Positions 50,949 to 63,171 of a stretch of 64,000 bases of DNA are shown here, piece by piece. Origin of the DNA: Duffyella gerundensis. GTDB taxonomy: Bacteria > Pseudomonadota > Gammaproteobacteria > Enterobacterales > Enterobacteriaceae. Under the pieces are notes generated by a model. It made no database searches. It worked only from the letters and a program-made list of their open reading frames with translations, and was not told the origin of the DNA. The DNA lies in the NCBI RefSeq assembly GCF_001517405.1, contig NZ_LN907827.1, positions 2,300,587 through 2,364,586 of the forward strand, given 5' to 3'. Position numbers and translations under genes: made by a program. How positions within the stretch are numbered: position 1 is the first letter of the stretch; every line of letters starts with the position of its first letter.

Positions 50949-52679
50949 ATGAATGCTACCGCAACACAGGATTCCGAACAAAAGAAGGGCTTAGGTGACC
51001 TGTTAGCACGTCTGCGCGCTAATCCCCGTATTCCATTGATCATCGCCGCCGCAGCTGCCATCGCAGTTGTGATCGCTATGGTGTTATGGGCTAAGTCACC
51101 TGCTTACAGCGTCCTTTATAACAACCTCTCCGATGAGGATGGCGGCGCCATTGTCACCCAGCTGACACAGATGAACATTCCTTACCGCTTTGCTGAGCAA
51201 GGCGCGCTAATGGTGCCAGAGGCAAATGTTCACGAGCTGCGTCTGCGCCTTGCGCAGCAGGGTCTGCCTAAAGGCGGATCGGTCGGCTTTGAGCTGCTGG
51301 ATAAAGAGAAGTTTGGTATCAGCCAGTTCAGCGAGCAGATTAACTACCAGCGTGCGCTGGAAGGGGAACTCGCTCGTACCATCGAAACGCTGGGCCCGGT
51401 TAAGAACGTGCGCGTTCACCTGGCGATGCCAAAACCGACCCTGTTTGTGCGCGAACAGAAAGCGCCTTCAGCATCCGTGACGCTGAACCTACAGCCGGGT
51501 CGCGCCCTGGATGAAGGCCAGATCAGCGCCATCGTTCATATGGTTTCAAGCAGCGTTGCCGGCCTGCCGCCGGGTAACGTTACCGTGGTTGATCAGACCG
51601 GTCGTCTGTTAACCCGCTCCGATTCGGAAGGCCGCGATCTGAATGATGCGCAGCTGAAGTACGCCAGCGAAGTGGAAAGCCGCTATCAGCAGCGTATCGA
51701 AGCGATTCTGAATCCGATTGTTGGCATGGGCAACGTGCATGCGCAGGTCACCGCGCAGATTAACTTCGACGCCCGTGAGCAGACCGATGAGCAATATAAG
51801 CCGAACGGTTCGCCGGAAAACAGCGCCATCCGTTCACGTCAGAGCAGCAACAGCGAGCAGATTGGTAGCCCGTATCCAGGCGGCGTGCCGGGTGCACTCT
51901 CTAACCAGCCGGCGCCGGCAAACAGCGCCCCACTGACCACCCCAGCGGCGAACACCGCGCAAAATGGTCAGGCGGGTCAGAACGGTAATGCAGCGAATAA
52001 CGCCAACGCGAACGCCGGTACCAGTGCCAGCACCACGGCACGTGCAGCGGGCCCGTCGAATACGCGTCAGGACAACACGACTAACTACGAGCTGGACCGG
52101 ACGATTCGCCACACCAAAATGAACGTCGGTGATGTGCAGCGTCTGTCGGTGGCCGTGGTGGTGAACTACCGCGCCGATGAGAAAGGCAAGGCGATTGCGC
52201 TGACTGAAGCACAGCTGAAACAGATCGATGACCTGACCCGTGAAGCGATCGGTTTCTCTACCAACCGTGGCGACAGCGTGAATGTGGTGAACTCGCAGTT
52301 CAGCGCCGAAGACAACAGCATTGCTGAATTGCCGTTCTGGCAGCAGCAGGCCTTCTTCGACCAGATGATGAATGCCGGTCGCTGGCTGCTGGTGGCGCTG
52401 GTTGCCTTCATCCTCTACCGCAAGCTGGTGCGTCCGCAGCTGAAGAAGAAACAGCTGCAGGAACAGGCGGTCAGCGACGCCACTGCCGCACGCAGCGAGC
52501 AGAAACAAGATGGCGAGGCCTACTCGGTCACGCTGAGCAAAGATGAGCAGGATCAGGAACGTAAATCTCAGCAGCGCATGAGCGCCGAAGTGATGAGCCA
52601 GCGTATCCGCGATATGTCTGAGAACGATCCGCGCGTTGTAGCGCTGGTTATCCGCCAATGGATGAGTAACGAACTATGA
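50949..52679 (+). CDS. fliF: Flagellar MS-ring protein FliF
   Basis: A 576-residue inner-membrane protein (E. coli 552) with membrane helices near residues 29-48 and 475-493. The C-terminal tail [17 protein letters not shown] binds FliG. An Asn/Ala-rich insertion around residues 320-375 explains the extra length. It starts the fliF-R cluster and overlaps fliG by 4 bp (ATGA). Confidence 0.96.
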   Translation: MNATATQDSEQKKGLGDLLARLRANPRIPLIIAAAAAIAVVIAMVLWAKSPAYSVLYNNLSDEDGGAIVTQLTQMNIPYRFAEQGALMVPEANVHELRLRLAQQGLPKGGSVGFELLDKEKFGISQFSEQINYQRALEGELARTIETLGPVKNVRVHLAMPKPTLFVREQKAPSASVTLNLQPGRALDEGQISAIVHMVSSSVAGLPPGNVTVVDQTGRLLTRSDSEGRDLNDAQLKYASEVESRYQQRIEAILNPIVGMGNVHAQVTAQINFDAREQTDEQYKPNGSPENSAIRSRQSSNSEQIGSPYPGGVPGALSNQPAPANSAPLTTPAANTAQNGQAGQNGNAANNANANAGTSASTTARAAGPSNTRQDNTTNYELDRTIRHTKMNVGDVQRLSVAVVVNYRADEKGKAIALTEAQLKQIDDLTREAIGFSTNRGDSVNVVNSQFSAEDNSIAELPFWQQQAFFDQMMNAGRWLLVALVAFILYRKLVRPQLKKKQLQEQAVSDATAARSEQKQDGEAYSVTLSKDEQDQERKSQQRMSAEVMSQRIRDMSENDPRVVALVIRQWMSNEL

Positions 52680-53668
52680 GTCTGACCGGAACCGAAAAAA
52701 GCGCCATCCTGATGATGACCGTTGGTGAAGAGCGCGCGGCTGAGGTGTTCAAGCACCTCAGCGCCCGCGAAGTCCAGCACCTCAGTGCGGCGATGGCCAA
52801 CATGCAGCAGATTTCACACAAGCAGCTGACCGAAGTGCTGCGCGAGTTTGAGATCGATGCCGAGCAGTTTGCGGCGCTGAGCCTCAACTCCAACGATTAC
52901 CTGCGTTCAGTGCTGGTCAAGGCGCTGGGCGAAGAGCGCGCAGCGACGCTGCTGGAAGATATCCTCGAGACGCGCGAAACCACCACCGGTATGGAAACGC
53001 TGAACTTCATGGAGCCGCAGAGCGCGGCCGACCTGATCCGCGACGAGCATCCGCAGATCATCGCCACCATTCTGGTGCACCTGAAGCGTTCTCAGGCGGC
53101 CGACATTCTGGCGCAGTTCGACGATCGCCTGCGTCACGATGTGATGCTGCGTATCGCCACCTTTGGCGGCGTCCAGCCAGCCGCGCTGGCCGAGCTGACC
53201 GAAGTGCTCAACTCGCTGCTTGATGGTCAGAACCTCAAGCGGGCGAAGATGGGCGGCGTGAGAACCGCAGCGGAGATCATCAACCTGATGAAAACCAACC
53301 AGGAAGAAGCGGTTATGCAGGCAGTGCGCGAGTTCGACGGCGAACTGGCACAGAAAATCATCGACGAGATGTTCCTGTTCGAAAACCTGGTGGATGTCGA
53401 CGACCGCAGTATCCAGCGCCTGTTGCAGGAAGTGGAATCGGAGCAGTTGCTGGTCGCCCTGAAAGGCGCCGAGCAGCCGCTGCGCGAGAAGTTCCTCAAG
53501 AACATGTCGAACCGTGCGGCCGATATTCTGCGCGACGACCTTGCCAACCGTGGTCCGGTACGTATGTCTGCGGTAGAAGGCGAACAGAAAGCGATCCTGC
53601 TGGTCGTGCGTCGCCTGGCAGAGAGTGGCGAAATGGTAATTGGTAGCAGTGAGGAAACCTATGTCTGA
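52676..53668 (+). CDS. fliG: Flagellar motor switch protein FliG
   Basis: A 330-residue protein of the C-ring that generates torque with the stator. The [13 protein letters not shown] motif and the C-terminal charged ridge ([22 protein letters not shown]) are present. Its end overlaps fliH by 8 bp. Confidence 0.97.
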   Translation: MSLTGTEKSAILMMTVGEERAAEVFKHLSAREVQHLSAAMANMQQISHKQLTEVLREFEIDAEQFAALSLNSNDYLRSVLVKALGEERAATLLEDILETRETTTGMETLNFMEPQSAADLIRDEHPQIIATILVHLKRSQAADILAQFDDRLRHDVMLRIATFGGVQPAALAELTEVLNSLLDGQNLKRAKMGGVRTAAEIINLMKTNQEEAVMQAVREFDGELAQKIIDEMFLFENLVDVDDRSIQRLLQEVESEQLLVALKGAEQPLREKFLKNMSNRAADILRDDLANRGPVRMSAVEGEQKAILLVVRRLAESGEMVIGSSEETYV

Positions 53669-54356
53669 TGCCTTTTCAGCCCGCCCATGGCAACCCTGGC
53701 TGCCGCAGGATTTAGGCCGCAGCGATGAGCCAACGTTTGAAGAGATTGTACTGCCGGAAGGCGTGCCGGAAGATCAGGTTGATGAACAGCAGCAGATGCT
53801 GGAGCGCCTGCAGATGCAGGTGCGCACCGAAGCGCAGGGCAAAGGTTACAGCGAAGGCCATCAACAGGGTCTGAGTGAAGGTCAGCGTGCAGGTTACGAC
53901 GCCGGGTTTCAACAGGGTCTGCTGGAAGCCCAGCAGCAACAGGCGCCATTGCAGGCGCGCATGCAGCAGATGGTGACCGAATTCCAGCACACGCTGGAAG
54001 CGCTCGACAGCGTGATCGCCGCTCGCCTGATGCAGATGGCCTTAGCCGCCGCGCGTCAGGTGATTGGTCAGGCCACGCAGATTGATGGCTCCGCGCTGCT
54101 GAAGCAGATTCAGAACATGCTGCAGCAGGAGCCGATGTTCAGCGGTAAACCGCAGCTGCGGGTGCACCCGGACGATCTGCCGCGCATCGAGCAGACGCTG
54201 GGCGTGACGCTGGATATGCACGGCTGGCGCCTGCTGGCCGACAGCACGCTGCATCCGGGCGGATGCAAAGTCACCGCTGAAGATGGCGATCTTGACGCCA
54301 GCGTCGCCACACGCTGGCACGAACTCTGCCGCCTTGCCGCGCCAGGAGAACTGTAA
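53661..54356 (+). CDS. fliH: Flagellar export regulator FliH
   Basis: A 231-residue protein that binds and restrains the FliI ATPase. The N-terminal [13 protein letters not shown] and the Gly-repeat helix ([24 protein letters not shown]) are diagnostic. I start at ATG 53661, with GAGG 6 nt upstream, overlapping fliG. Confidence 0.95.
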   Translation: MSDAFSARPWQPWLPQDLGRSDEPTFEEIVLPEGVPEDQVDEQQQMLERLQMQVRTEAQGKGYSEGHQQGLSEGQRAGYDAGFQQGLLEAQQQQAPLQARMQQMVTEFQHTLEALDSVIAARLMQMALAAARQVIGQATQIDGSALLKQIQNMLQQEPMFSGKPQLRVHPDDLPRIEQTLGVTLDMHGWRLLADSTLHPGGCKVTAEDGDLDASVATRWHELCRLAAPGEL

Positions 54357-55720
54357 TGACTTCATCACGTCTTTCCCGCTGGTTGGGTGCGCTCGACGCG
54401 TTTGAAAAACGTATTCCCGAAGTGCCGAACGTGCGCCGTTATGGACGGCTGGTGCGCGCTACCGGCCTGGTGCTGGAGGCAACCGGTCTGCAGCTGCCGC
54501 TCGGCGCCACCTGCGTGATTGAACGTAATGATGGCCGCGGCGTGACCGAAGTAGAAAGCGAAGTGGTGGGTTTTAATGGCCAGCGGCTGTTTCTGATGCC
54601 GCTGGAAGAAGTGGAAGGTATTTTGCCCGGCGCGCGCGTGTTTGCTCGCGTCAGCGGTGATAACGCGCAAAGCGGCAAACAGCTGCCGCTGGGTCCGGAA
54701 CTGCTGGGCCGCGTGCTTGATGGCCAGGCGCGTCCGCTGGATGGTTTGCCCGCGCCCGATACCGGCTACCGCGCTCCGCTGATCACGCCACCTTTTAACC
54801 CGTTGCAACGTACGCCAATCACCGATGTGCTCGACACCGGCGTACGGGCGATCAACGCCCTGCTCACCGTCGGTCGCGGTCAGCGTATGGGTTTATTTGC
54901 CGGTTCCGGCGTTGGCAAAAGCGTACTGCTCGGCATGATGGCGCGCTACACCAAAGCGGACGTCATTGTGGTCGGGCTGATTGGCGAACGTGGGCGCGAA
55001 GTAAAAGACTTTATTGAAAATATTCTCGGCACCGAAGGCCGCGCCCGCGCGGTGGTCATCGCCGCCCCGGCTGACGTCTCGCCGCTGCTGCGTATGCAGG
55101 GTGCCGCCTACGCCACGCGCATCGCCGAAGATTTTCGTGACCGTGGCCAGCACGTGCTGCTGATCATGGATTCCCTGACCCGTTATGCCATGGCACAGCG
55201 TGAAATCGCCCTCGCTATCGGCGAACCACCGGCCACCAAAGGCTATCCGCCTTCAGTATTTGCCAAGCTGCCAGCGCTGGTGGAACGCGCCGGTAACGGC
55301 ATTGACGGCGGCGGTTCCATCACCGCGTTTTATACCGTATTAACCGAAGGCGATGACCAGCAGGATCCCATCGCCGACTCCGCGCGTGCCATCCTCGATG
55401 GTCACGTGGTGTTGTCGCGCCGCCTGGCGGAAGCGGGCCATTATCCGGCGATTGATATCGAAGCCTCGATTAGCCGTGCAATGACCTCGCTAATCGACGA
55501 AACACATTACGCCCGCGTGAGGCAATTTAAACAACTGCTTTCCAGCTTTCAGCGCAACCGCGATTTGGTCAGCGTCGGCGCCTATGCGCATGGCAGCGAT
55601 CCGCAGCTGGATAAAGCGATAAAGCTCTACCCGGAACTTGAATCGTTCCTGCAGCAGGGCATTTTTGAACGCAGCAGCTATGACGATGCCTGCCTGCACT
55701 TGCAGGCGATCTTCGGCTGA
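54356..55720 (+). CDS. fliI: Flagellar export ATPase FliI
   Basis: A 454-residue ATPase related to F1-beta. Walker A GSGVGKS is near residue 182 and Walker [12 protein letters not shown] near 265. It supplies energy for flagellar protein export. It overlaps the fliH stop by one base (TAATG). Confidence 0.97.
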   Translation: MTSSRLSRWLGALDAFEKRIPEVPNVRRYGRLVRATGLVLEATGLQLPLGATCVIERNDGRGVTEVESEVVGFNGQRLFLMPLEEVEGILPGARVFARVSGDNAQSGKQLPLGPELLGRVLDGQARPLDGLPAPDTGYRAPLITPPFNPLQRTPITDVLDTGVRAINALLTVGRGQRMGLFAGSGVGKSVLLGMMARYTKADVIVVGLIGERGREVKDFIENILGTEGRARAVVIAAPADVSPLLRMQGAAYATRIAEDFRDRGQHVLLIMDSLTRYAMAQREIALAIGEPPATKGYPPSVFAKLPALVERAGNGIDGGGSITAFYTVLTEGDDQQDPIADSARAILDGHVVLSRRLAEAGHYPAIDIEASISRAMTSLIDETHYARVRQFKQLLSSFQRNRDLVSVGAYAHGSDPQLDKAIKLYPELESFLQQGIFERSSYDDACLHLQAIFG

Positions 55721-55739
55721 CGCCGGTTGGAGTTAAATC

Positions 55740-56183
55740 ATGGCATCAGGTAGTGCAATTGACACCCTGCGCGATCTGGCACAGCAGGAGCTGGAAAAAG
55801 CGGCGATTCATCTCGGTGATATGCGCCGTGGCCAGAAGCAGGCGGATGAACAGCTCACCATGCTGATGGATTATCAGGATGAGTATCGCAACAAACTGAA
55901 TACCGATATGTCCGGCGGCATCGCCAACAACCGCTGGAGCAACTACCACCAGTTTATTCAGACGCTGGAAAAAGCGATCGATCAGCATCGCAGCCAGCTC
56001 CTGCAGTGGAATCAGAAGCTGGAAAAAGCGCTGAGCCACTGGCGCGAAAAACAGCAGCGGCTGCATGCCTACGAAACGCTGATCTCGCGCGCAGAAGTAC
56101 AACACCTACAACAAGAAAACCGTCTCGATCAGAAACGGATGGATGAATTTGCCCAACGGGCCGCACTGAGGAAAGGCGAATGA
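55740..56183 (+). CDS. fliJ: Flagellar export chaperone FliJ
   Basis: A 147-residue coiled-coil protein ([27 protein letters not shown]) that escorts export substrates and fits into the FliI ring. It starts 19 bp after fliI and overlaps fliK by 4 bp. Confidence 0.94.
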   Translation: MASGSAIDTLRDLAQQELEKAAIHLGDMRRGQKQADEQLTMLMDYQDEYRNKLNTDMSGGIANNRWSNYHQFIQTLEKAIDQHRSQLLQWNQKLEKALSHWREKQQRLHAYETLISRAEVQHLQQENRLDQKRMDEFAQRAALRKGE

Positions 56184-57475
56184 TTACGTTGCCCCTGCTT
56201 GCCACCGGTGTCAAAGCTGGCGCTCATGCCGGCAAAGCCGATGCCAGCGGATTGACCGATGCCCTGACCGGCGACGGTACCGGCGCACTGCCGGAAGGAT
56301 TTGTCACGCTGCTGGGCAATCGCCTGCTGGCGCTGGCGCAGAGCGGTGCCGAAAACGGCAAAGCGGCGATTAAAGCTGCGCCCGCCGATGAGAAAGCGAC
56401 GCCGGTTGGCGAGCTGAGCGCCCTGCTCTCCTCGCTGGAGCAGCCGGGCAGCTTAAGCACATTGTTGCAGCCGGAAAATGCTAAAGGCGCGGTGAAATCC
56501 GCCGATGATAAAGAGAAGCAGCCGCTGGAAGCGCTGTCCGACAGCGACAAGCAGACCTTGCAGGCGCTGTTCGCCATGCTGCCGCAGGCGGCACCGATCG
56601 TGCCCGCTGCGCAGCAGGTCACGCAGGCCACCAGCAGCGATCTGTCTGTGCTTTCTGGCGGCGGTAAAAGCGGCGGCAATAATGCGCTGCTGAGCGCGCT
56701 GCTGGGCAAGGCTTCCGCTAGCGGTGAAACCGATGACGATGGCGTCACCACGCCAGGCAGCCTGCTGACCAGCGCGGGCGCCAGCACGTCCGGCACCACG
56801 ACGGCGTCGAGCGCTGCCGCTGGCGCGATGGGTTTGCAGGCAGGTAGCAGTAACAGCAACGCGCAGCAGCTGGACGCCAGCTTCCAGCAGATGCTGGGCG
56901 GCGCGTTAAAAGAGAGCATCAAAGATCAGAATGACAACAGCGCTGCGGTGACGCTGACCAGCGCCAGCAGTGTGGCGATGGCACCCACCGCGTCGGCCAC
57001 CACCAGCACACCGATGACGCCGCAGCTCAATTCACAGCTCGGCAGCCCGGAATGGCAGCAGGCGCTGAGCCAACAGGTGTTGATGTTCAGCCGCAACGGT
57101 CAGCAACACGCTGAGCTGCGTCTGCATCCGGAAGATCTGGGTTCAATTCAGATCAGCCTGAAAATCGACAACGATCAGGCGCAAATGAGCATGGTGTCGG
57201 GTCACAGCCAGGTGCGTGCCGCGCTGGAAGCGGCAATGCCGCAGCTGAGAACCGCCCTGGCGGACAGCGGAATCAACCTGGGCCAGAGCGACGTCAGCGG
57301 TGAAACACTGCCACAGAATCAAGGCTTTACTGGCCAGCAGGAGAACCGCCGTGATGCACAAAGCGGGATGTTCAGCCTCGGCCAGGATGATGAACACGAG
57401 ATAACGCCTATTGCCGTCCCGGCAGCCCTCCAGGCGCGCGCGAACGGCAGCGGCTCTGTCGATATTTTTGCCTGA
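56180..57475 (+). CDS. fliK: Flagellar hook-length control protein FliK
   Basis: A 431-residue secreted ruler. The N-terminal two thirds are low-complexity Ala/Ser/Thr; the conserved C-terminal core ([19 protein letters not shown]... [20 protein letters not shown]) switches export specificity from hook to filament. Gln/Asn-rich tail as in relatives. Confidence 0.93.
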   Translation: MITLPLLATGVKAGAHAGKADASGLTDALTGDGTGALPEGFVTLLGNRLLALAQSGAENGKAAIKAAPADEKATPVGELSALLSSLEQPGSLSTLLQPENAKGAVKSADDKEKQPLEALSDSDKQTLQALFAMLPQAAPIVPAAQQVTQATSSDLSVLSGGGKSGGNNALLSALLGKASASGETDDDGVTTPGSLLTSAGASTSGTTTASSAAAGAMGLQAGSSNSNAQQLDASFQQMLGGALKESIKDQNDNSAAVTLTSASSVAMAPTASATTSTPMTPQLNSQLGSPEWQQALSQQVLMFSRNGQQHAELRLHPEDLGSIQISLKIDNDQAQMSMVSGHSQVRAALEAAMPQLRTALADSGINLGQSDVSGETLPQNQGFTGQQENRRDAQSGMFSLGQDDEHEITPIAVPAALQARANGSGSVDIFA

Positions 57476-57605
57476 CAGCGACAAACGCTGAAGGTAAGCG
57501 CAAAACCCGCGTCTTTTCTTGCCATTGGTTTGGCTTAAGACGCGGGATAATCTCTTCTACCGGGCCACTCCGCCCGTCGATAAATTCACAGGAAGTACAG
57601 CAAAA

Positions 57606-58094
57606 ATGGCTGACAACGCAAAAGCTAAAAGTGGCAAACGTAAAATCTTAATCCCGGTGTTGCTGGTATTGACGCTGGCCGCTTGTAGTGTGGCAGGCTA
57701 TGCAGTCTGGCGAATGATGAATAAAACCGACGGTCATGACAAAGCGGCAGCCGCGAAAGTGGAACCGCCAGCGGCACCGGTATTTTTTGCACTTGATACA
57801 TTTACGGTTAACCTGGTCAATCCCGATAACGATCCCGATCGCGTGCTGTATGTGGGTTTCACCCTGCGTCTGCCCGATGAAGCGACCCGTGTTCGGATGA
57901 ATGATTATTTGCCTGAGGTGCGTAGCCGTCTGCTGCTGCTGCTCTCTCGTCAGAACGCACAAGGTCTGGCGGTTGAGCAAGGTAAGCAAGAACTGGTCAA
58001 ACAGATCGTTCAGGTGCTGGCGCCTCCGCTGGTGAAAGGTCAACCTCCGCAGGTAGTAAGCGATGTGCTGTTTACTGCCTTCATTTTGAGGTGA
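57606..58094 (+). CDS. fliL: Flagellar basal-body protein FliL
   Basis: A 162-residue single-pass membrane protein (anchor residues about 16-36, [21 protein letters not shown]) that supports the stator ring. I start at ATG 57606, as the upstream extension lacks conservation; AGGAAG lies about 10 nt before. The 130-bp gap after fliK may hold a promoter. Confidence 0.93.
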   Translation: MADNAKAKSGKRKILIPVLLVLTLAACSVAGYAVWRMMNKTDGHDKAAAAKVEPPAAPVFFALDTFTVNLVNPDNDPDRVLYVGFTLRLPDEATRVRMNDYLPEVRSRLLLLLSRQNAQGLAVEQGKQELVKQIVQVLAPPLVKGQPPQVVSDVLFTAFILR

Positions 58095-58098
58095 ATCA

Positions 58099-59106
58099 AT
58101 GGGCGATAGCATTCTTTCCCAGGCTGAAATCGATGCGCTGCTAAATGGCGACAGCGACAGCGCGGAAGATGAGAGTAAAAGTACGGTTGGTGAGAGCAAC
58201 ATTCGCCCTTACGACCCGAATACCCAGCGTCGCGTGGTGCGCGAGCGTTTACAGGCGCTGGAAATCATTAATGAACGTTTTGCCCGTCAGTTTCGTATGG
58301 GCCTGTTTAACCTGCTGCGCCGCAGTCCGGATATCAGCGTCGGGGCGATCAAGATTCAGCCGTACCATGAGTTTGCCCGCAACCTGCCGGTGCCGACCAA
58401 CCTGAACCTGATCCACCTGAAACCGCTGCGCGGCACCGCTCTGTTTGTGTTTTCACCAAGCCTGGTGTTCATTGCGGTGGACAACCTGTTTGGCGGTGAC
58501 GGTCGTTTCCCGACCAAAGTGGAAGGCCGTGAGTTTACTCATACTGAGCAGCGTGTGATCCGCCGCATGCTTAAGCTGGCGCTGGAAGGCTACAGTGATG
58601 CATGGAAAGCGATTTACCCGCTCGACGTAGAGTATGTGCGTTCCGAGATGCAGGTGAAGTTCACCAACATCACCACTTCACCGAACGACATCGTGGTCAC
58701 CACGCCGTTCCAGGTGGAGATTGGTAACCTGGTCGGTGAGTTCAACATCTGTATTCCGTTTTCGATGATTGAACCGCTGCGTGAACTGCTGGTTAACCCG
58801 CCGCTGGAGAACTCGCGGCAGGAAGACCGTCACTGGCGTGACACGCTGGTGAAGCAGGTTCAGCATTCAGAGCTGGAGTTGATCGCTAACTTCGCCGATG
58901 TCTCGCTGCGCCTGTCACGGATTTTGCAGCTGAAGCCTGGTGATGTATTACCGATAGACAAACCAGACAGAATTATTGCGCACGTCGACGGTGTGCCGGT
59001 GCTGACCAGCCAGTATGGCACCATCAATGGCCAGTACGCCTTGCGTGTCGAGCATTTGATTAACCCAATTTTGAATTCGCTTAATGAGGAACAGCCCGAT
59101 GAGTGA
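58099..59106 (+). CDS. fliM: Flagellar motor switch protein FliM
   Basis: A 335-residue C-ring protein that receives CheY-P through its N-terminal peptide (ILSQAEIDALLN). The middle domain LNLIHLKPLRGTALFVF and the SpoA-like C-terminus follow. It overlaps fliN by 8 bp. Confidence 0.97.
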   Translation: MGDSILSQAEIDALLNGDSDSAEDESKSTVGESNIRPYDPNTQRRVVRERLQALEIINERFARQFRMGLFNLLRRSPDISVGAIKIQPYHEFARNLPVPTNLNLIHLKPLRGTALFVFSPSLVFIAVDNLFGGDGRFPTKVEGREFTHTEQRVIRRMLKLALEGYSDAWKAIYPLDVEYVRSEMQVKFTNITTSPNDIVVTTPFQVEIGNLVGEFNICIPFSMIEPLRELLVNPPLENSRQEDRHWRDTLVKQVQHSELELIANFADVSLRLSRILQLKPGDVLPIDKPDRIIAHVDGVPVLTSQYGTINGQYALRVEHLINPILNSLNEEQPDE

Positions 59107-59503
59107 CAGTAATAAGCCGTCCGATGATGTCTCTGCGGACGATCTGTGGGCTGAGGCAATGAACGAGCAGATCAGCACGCCAGCTGCGTCGACTGACAAC
59201 GTATTTAAGTCGCTGGAAGCGGGTGAGCTTGGCGGCTCGCTGCAGGATATCGACCTGATCATGGACATTCCCGTTAAGCTCACCGTTGAGCTGGGTCGTA
59301 CCAAGATGACCATCAAAGAGCTGCTGCGCCTGACACAGGGTTCGGTGGTGTCGCTGGATGGCCTGGCGGGTGAGCCGCTGGATATCCTGATCAATGGTTA
59401 CCTTATCGCCCAGGGCGAAGTGGTGGTCGTGGCGGATAAATACGGTGTTCGTATCACCGATATCATTACGCCTTCTGAACGCATGCGTCGTCTGAGCCGC
59501 TAA
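59099..59503 (+). CDS. fliN: Flagellar motor switch protein FliN
   Basis: A 134-residue protein with a C-terminal SpoA domain (MDIPVKLTVELGRTKMTIKELLRL) forming the base of the C-ring. The start is the ATG inside the fliM end; a start five codons earlier is less likely. Confidence 0.96.
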   Translation: MSDSNKPSDDVSADDLWAEAMNEQISTPAASTDNVFKSLEAGELGGSLQDIDLIMDIPVKLTVELGRTKMTIKELLRLTQGSVVSLDGLAGEPLDILINGYLIAQGEVVVVADKYGVRITDIITPSERMRRLSR

Positions 59504-59505
59504 GT

Positions 59506-59898
59506 ATGAAAAGCCAAACCCAGCAGGTAGAGAGTATCGGCGCGCCGGCGATGTCGCCCGGCTCGGTACTGACCCAGGTCAGCGGCGTACTGGCGCTGAT
59601 TGTGATGTTGATTCTCGTCTGCGCGTGGCTGGCTCGTCGTACCGGTTTTGCGCCGAAACGCGGCAACCTGCGCGGACTGAACGTCAGCGCCAGCGTGACC
59701 GTCGGCCAGCGCGAACGCGTGGTGATTGTTGATATAGAGGACGCGCGGCTGGTGCTGGGCGTCACTGCTCAGCAGATTACCCATCTGCATACCCTGCCAC
59801 CGCGTGAACCCCAGGCCGATGCGCCTGATGCGCCCGCCCCGGCAGATTTCCGTCAGATTCTTCACACGTTAATTAAACGTCCCGGTAAACCGCAATGA
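59506..59898 (+). CDS. fliO: Flagellar export protein FliO
   Basis: A 130-residue single-pass membrane protein ([21 protein letters not shown]) with a cytosolic tail; it assists assembly of FliP. It overlaps fliP by 4 bp. Confidence 0.92.
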   Translation: MKSQTQQVESIGAPAMSPGSVLTQVSGVLALIVMLILVCAWLARRTGFAPKRGNLRGLNVSASVTVGQRERVVIVDIEDARLVLGVTAQQITHLHTLPPREPQADAPDAPAPADFRQILHTLIKRPGKPQ

Positions 59899-60632
59899 TT
59901 CGACGCCTGTTGATACTGCTGCCACTGCTGATGCTGGCGGCCCCGGTTGCTCACGCTCAGCTGCCGGGTTTGGTCAGTCAGCCACTGGCCAACGGTGGCC
60001 AGAGCTGGTCGCTGCCGGTGCAGACACTGGTATTTATTACCTCGTTAACGTTTCTGCCCGCTATTTTGCTGATGATGACCAGCTTTACGCGCATCATCAT
60101 CGTGTTCGGCTTGCTGCGTAACGCACTGGGCACGCCATCCGCACCGCCAAACCAGGTGATGATGGGCCTCGCGCTGTTTTTAACCTTCTTTATTATGGCG
60201 CCGGTGTTCGACAAAATTTATCAGGATGCCTATCTGCCGTTTAGCCAGGATAAGATCAGCATGGAAGTGGCGATCGATAAAGGCATCCAGCCGCTGCGCG
60301 CCTTTATGCTGCGTCAGACCCGTGAAGCGGATCTCGCCCTGTTTGCACGCCTGGCCAACACCGCGCCGATTGCCGGACCGGAAGAGGTGCCAATGCGCAT
60401 CCTGCTGCCCTCTTATGTCACCAGCGAACTGAAAACGGCGTTCCAGATTGGCTTTACCGTGTTTATTCCGTTTTTGATTATCGACCTGGTGGTCGCCAGC
60501 GTGCTGATGGCGCTGGGTATGATGATGGTGCCACCGGCGACCATTTCACTGCCGTTCAAACTGATGCTGTTTGTACTTGTTGATGGCTGGCAGCTGCTGA
60601 TTGGCTCGCTGGCGCAAAGCTTCTACTCCTGA
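59895..60632 (+). CDS. fliP: Flagellar export gate protein FliP
   Basis: A 245-residue precursor with a cleavable signal peptide ([19 protein letters not shown]), unusual for an inner-membrane protein but typical of Fli[19 protein letters not shown] and [24 protein letters not shown] are the conserved signatures. Confidence 0.97.
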   Translation: MIRRLLILLPLLMLAAPVAHAQLPGLVSQPLANGGQSWSLPVQTLVFITSLTFLPAILLMMTSFTRIIIVFGLLRNALGTPSAPPNQVMMGLALFLTFFIMAPVFDKIYQDAYLPFSQDKISMEVAIDKGIQPLRAFMLRQTREADLALFARLANTAPIAGPEEVPMRILLPSYVTSELKTAFQIGFTVFIPFLIIDLVVASVLMALGMMMVPPATISLPFKLMLFVLVDGWQLLIGSLAQSFYS

Positions 60633-60681
60633 TCACCCTCTGCAACGGCGGCGTAACGCGGCCATAACCGGGACTCTTACC

Positions 60682-60951
60682 ATGTCACCAGAATCAATTA
60701 TGGCTATGGGCCATGAGGCGATGAAAGTCGCGCTCATTATGGCTGCCCCGCTGCTGCTGGCGGCGCTGGTCAGCGGTTTGTTCATCAGTTTGCTGCAGGC
60801 AGCGACCCAGATTAACGAACAGACACTGTCATTCATTCCGAAAATTCTCGCCGTTGCGGCGACCGCAGTTATCGCTGGTCCGTGGATGTTGAACCTGATC
60901 CTCGATTATATGCGCACGTTATTTACTAATATCCCGAACATGATCGGCTGA
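60682..60951 (+). CDS. fliQ: Flagellar export gate protein FliQ
   Basis: An 89-residue protein with two membrane helices ([19 protein letters not shown] and the second near residue 60). Start at ATG 60682 with [14 protein letters not shown], matching homologues. It overlaps fliR by one base. Confidence 0.96.
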   Translation: MSPESIMAMGHEAMKVALIMAAPLLLAALVSGLFISLLQAATQINEQTLSFIPKILAVAATAVIAGPWMLNLILDYMRTLFTNIPNMIG

Positions 60952-61742
60952 TGATTAATTTCGAGAGCGGCCAGCTAATGCTTTTGGTCAGTCAGTTCTT
61001 CTGGCCACTGGCCCGCGTGCTGGCATTAATTACTACCGCTCCCATCCTGAGTGAGCGCAGCATCAGTAAAAAGGTGAAAATCGGCCTCGCGGTGATGATT
61101 ACCTGGCTGCTGGTGCCTTCGCTGCCGCCGGTCAACGTCACCATCTTCTCGGCCAACGGCTTTGGCCTGCTGCTGCAACAGATGCTGATCGGCGTGGCTA
61201 TTGGCTTTACCATGCAGTTCGCCTTTGCCGCGGTGCGTCTGGCGGGAGAGATTATCGGCCTGCAAATGGGCATTTCCTTCGCAACTTTTTTCGATCCTGG
61301 GAGCCGGCTCAACATGCCGGTACTTGCTCGTTTCCTTGATATGCTCGCCATGCTACTGTTTCTGTCATTCAACGGGCATTTATGGTTAATCTCGCTGTTA
61401 GCCGACAGTTTTCACACCTTACCGATAGGCGGCAGCCTGGTAAACTCCAATGCTTTCATGGCACTGGCCAAAGCAGCAGGGCTAATTTTCCTTAATGGCA
61501 TGATGTTAGCGTTACCCTTAATAGTTTTACTCCTCACCTTAAATATGGCCCTGGGTTTGTTAAACCGTGTTTCACCTCAGCTGTCGGTGTTCGCTATCGG
61601 TTTTCCCATTACCTTGTCCATCGGTATTCTGACCATGGGTCTGTTAATGCCCTTGGTTGCGCCGTTCTGCGAACATCTCTTTAGTGAAGTATTTGATCTA
61701 CTTTCTGAGATCCTTTCTGAATTGCCCCGAACCAATAGTTAA
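60951..61742 (+). CDS. fliR: Flagellar export gate protein FliR
   Basis: A 263-residue inner-membrane protein with six or so helices; [19 protein letters not shown] and [14 protein letters not shown] [11 protein letters not shown] are typical. It completes the export gate and ends the fliF-R cluster. Confidence 0.95.
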   Translation: MINFESGQLMLLVSQFFWPLARVLALITTAPILSERSISKKVKIGLAVMITWLLVPSLPPVNVTIFSANGFGLLLQQMLIGVAIGFTMQFAFAAVRLAGEIIGLQMGISFATFFDPGSRLNMPVLARFLDMLAMLLFLSFNGHLWLISLLADSFHTLPIGGSLVNSNAFMALAKAAGLIFLNGMMLALPLIVLLLTLNMALGLLNRVSPQLSVFAIGFPITLSIGILTMGLLMPLVAPFCEHLFSEVFDLLSEILSELPRTNS

Positions 61743-61826
61743 GGTTTCATACCTTATTACTTATCGATAGTTAAGCGTTTAAAATCAATCAGCCTGTTTT
61801 TCGCACCATTTTTTTTAGAATTTCAC

Positions 61827-61840
61827 TAAGGAAATTCTGA
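61827..61840. promoter_or_regulatory. Weak RcsAB-like box
   Basis: TAAGGAAATTCTGA matches the TAAGAATATTCCTA consensus at about 10 of 14 positions. It overlaps the inverted repeat above. Confidence 0.35.
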
Positions 61841-62063
61841 TAAAGCGACTTTTTATCTGAAAATCATTCTTATTAGGTCCGGCTTCAAGTATTTTACCGC
61901 TGTGATTTTAGGATTACGTCCAGTACTGATTTTGCAGGTAAAAAAATCAACTGGCTGTTTTTAAAGGAAAAATACTCAAGTACAATTTTTCTTGTCTAAA
62001 CTCATTTTTTACGGCATTGTCAACACGCTCAAAAACGTCACACATTCGGGATTTAAATGTTTT

Positions 62064-62077
62064 TAAGAATTGTCCTA
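62064..62077. promoter_or_regulatory. RcsAB box upstream of rcsA
   Basis: TAAGAATTGTCCTA matches the TAAGAATATTCCTA consensus at 12 of 14 positions, 300 bp before the rcsA start. RcsA is known to activate its own gene with RcsB through such a box. Confidence 0.7.
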
Positions 62078-62376
62078 TCAGAAAGTTCCTGCTTCTGCGC
62101 GATAGTGACAACGCTCGCAAAACGTTTAACCAATATGTGCAGTGTCACACTTTTCCGGCAAGCTATTTGCTGGCGTGTGACCGGCGGCATACGAGCATTT
62201 TGACATCGCAATAACCCAACTATGCAGCAATATCATGGAAGAAGAGATGACTTCTGAAAGGGGCAACGCCAGGCCTTTCGAAGAGGCACGTTATTTGTGT
62301 CGATCGAAATCTCTCTCAAATACTACCTATTCATCGTTGATTTAAACGGATAACAAAATTGGTGAGGGTCGCTAAC

Positions 62377-63012
62377 ATGCCAACGATTATTATGGATTCA
62401 TGCAACTACACACGACTGGGTTTAATGGACTACATGTCAGTGAAGGGAGTCAAAAAGAAAAATATTTATTCCGTTGCAGATATTGAACAACTACACACAA
62501 AATGCCAACAACTTCAGCCAGGCGTTGTATTTATCAACGAAGACTGCTTCATTCATGAAACAGACGCCAGCGAACGCATTAGAAATATAATTAATCAGCA
62601 CCCTGAAACACTCTTTTTTATTTTTATGGCGATTTCAAACATCCATTTTGAGGAATATCTCTACGTTCGTAAGAACCTGATTATTACGTCAAAGTCGGTC
62701 AAGACGTCGACACTGGATTCGCTGCTGAGTACCTATTTGCAAAAGAAAATTAATGCATCGCCACGGATTTCTGCCGGGCTCGACATTCATCCACTGACCT
62801 TAAGTCAGACTGAATCAAATATGTTGAAGATGTGGATGTCCGGGCACGATACCATTCAGATTTCCGACAAGATGCAAATAAAGGCTAAGACGGTTTCCTC
62901 TCATAAAGGAAATATTAAGCGTAAAATTAAAACCCATAATAAGCAGGTTATTTATCATGTGGTGCGCTTAACTGACAACGTCACCTCCGGGATTTACGTC
63001 AACATCCGCTGA
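62377..63012 (+). CDS. rcsA: Capsule regulator RcsA
   Basis: A 211-residue LuxR/FixJ-type regulator. The C-terminal helix-turn-helix ([37 protein letters not shown]) is almost identical to E. coli RcsA. It forms a heterodimer with RcsB to turn on exopolysaccharide synthesis and repress flagella. I start at ATG 62377 with GAGGG 8 nt upstream. Position after fliR is as in E. coli. Confidence 0.95.
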   Translation: MPTIIMDSCNYTRLGLMDYMSVKGVKKKNIYSVADIEQLHTKCQQLQPGVVFINEDCFIHETDASERIRNIINQHPETLFFIFMAISNIHFEEYLYVRKNLIITSKSVKTSTLDSLLSTYLQKKINASPRISAGLDIHPLTLSQTESNMLKMWMSGHDTIQISDKMQIKAKTVSSHKGNIKRKIKTHNKQVIYHVVRLTDNVTSGIYVNIR

Positions 63013-63032
63013 TTACTGCCCGCAGCCTGAAC

Positions 63033-63060
63033 AAAAAGCCGACGCTCGTCGGCTTTTTTT
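63033..63060 (+). terminator. Terminator of rcsA
   Basis: AAAAAGCCGACG and CGTCGGCTTTTT form a tight stem with a minimal loop, followed by seven T. Confidence 0.9.
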
Positions 63061-63171
63061 ATGCCCAAAGTGCGATGCCGATCGCACTTTTTACGCTCAT
63101 CCTTTCTCCGGCCTTGCCGATCTTATTAGCAGACAAACGGCAGCCCCTTCCCCTGAATGAGAGCAAAGGAT

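Larger units (their letters stand above)
61743..62376. other. AT-rich control region of rcsA
   Basis: A 630-bp AT-rich, gene-free stretch. It holds an 8-bp perfect inverted repeat AGAATTTC/GAAATTCT at 61817-61838 and two RcsAB-like boxes. AT-richness fits H-NS silencing, known for rcsA in E. coli. A 65-codon frame at 62017 is taken as chance. Confidence 0.6.
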
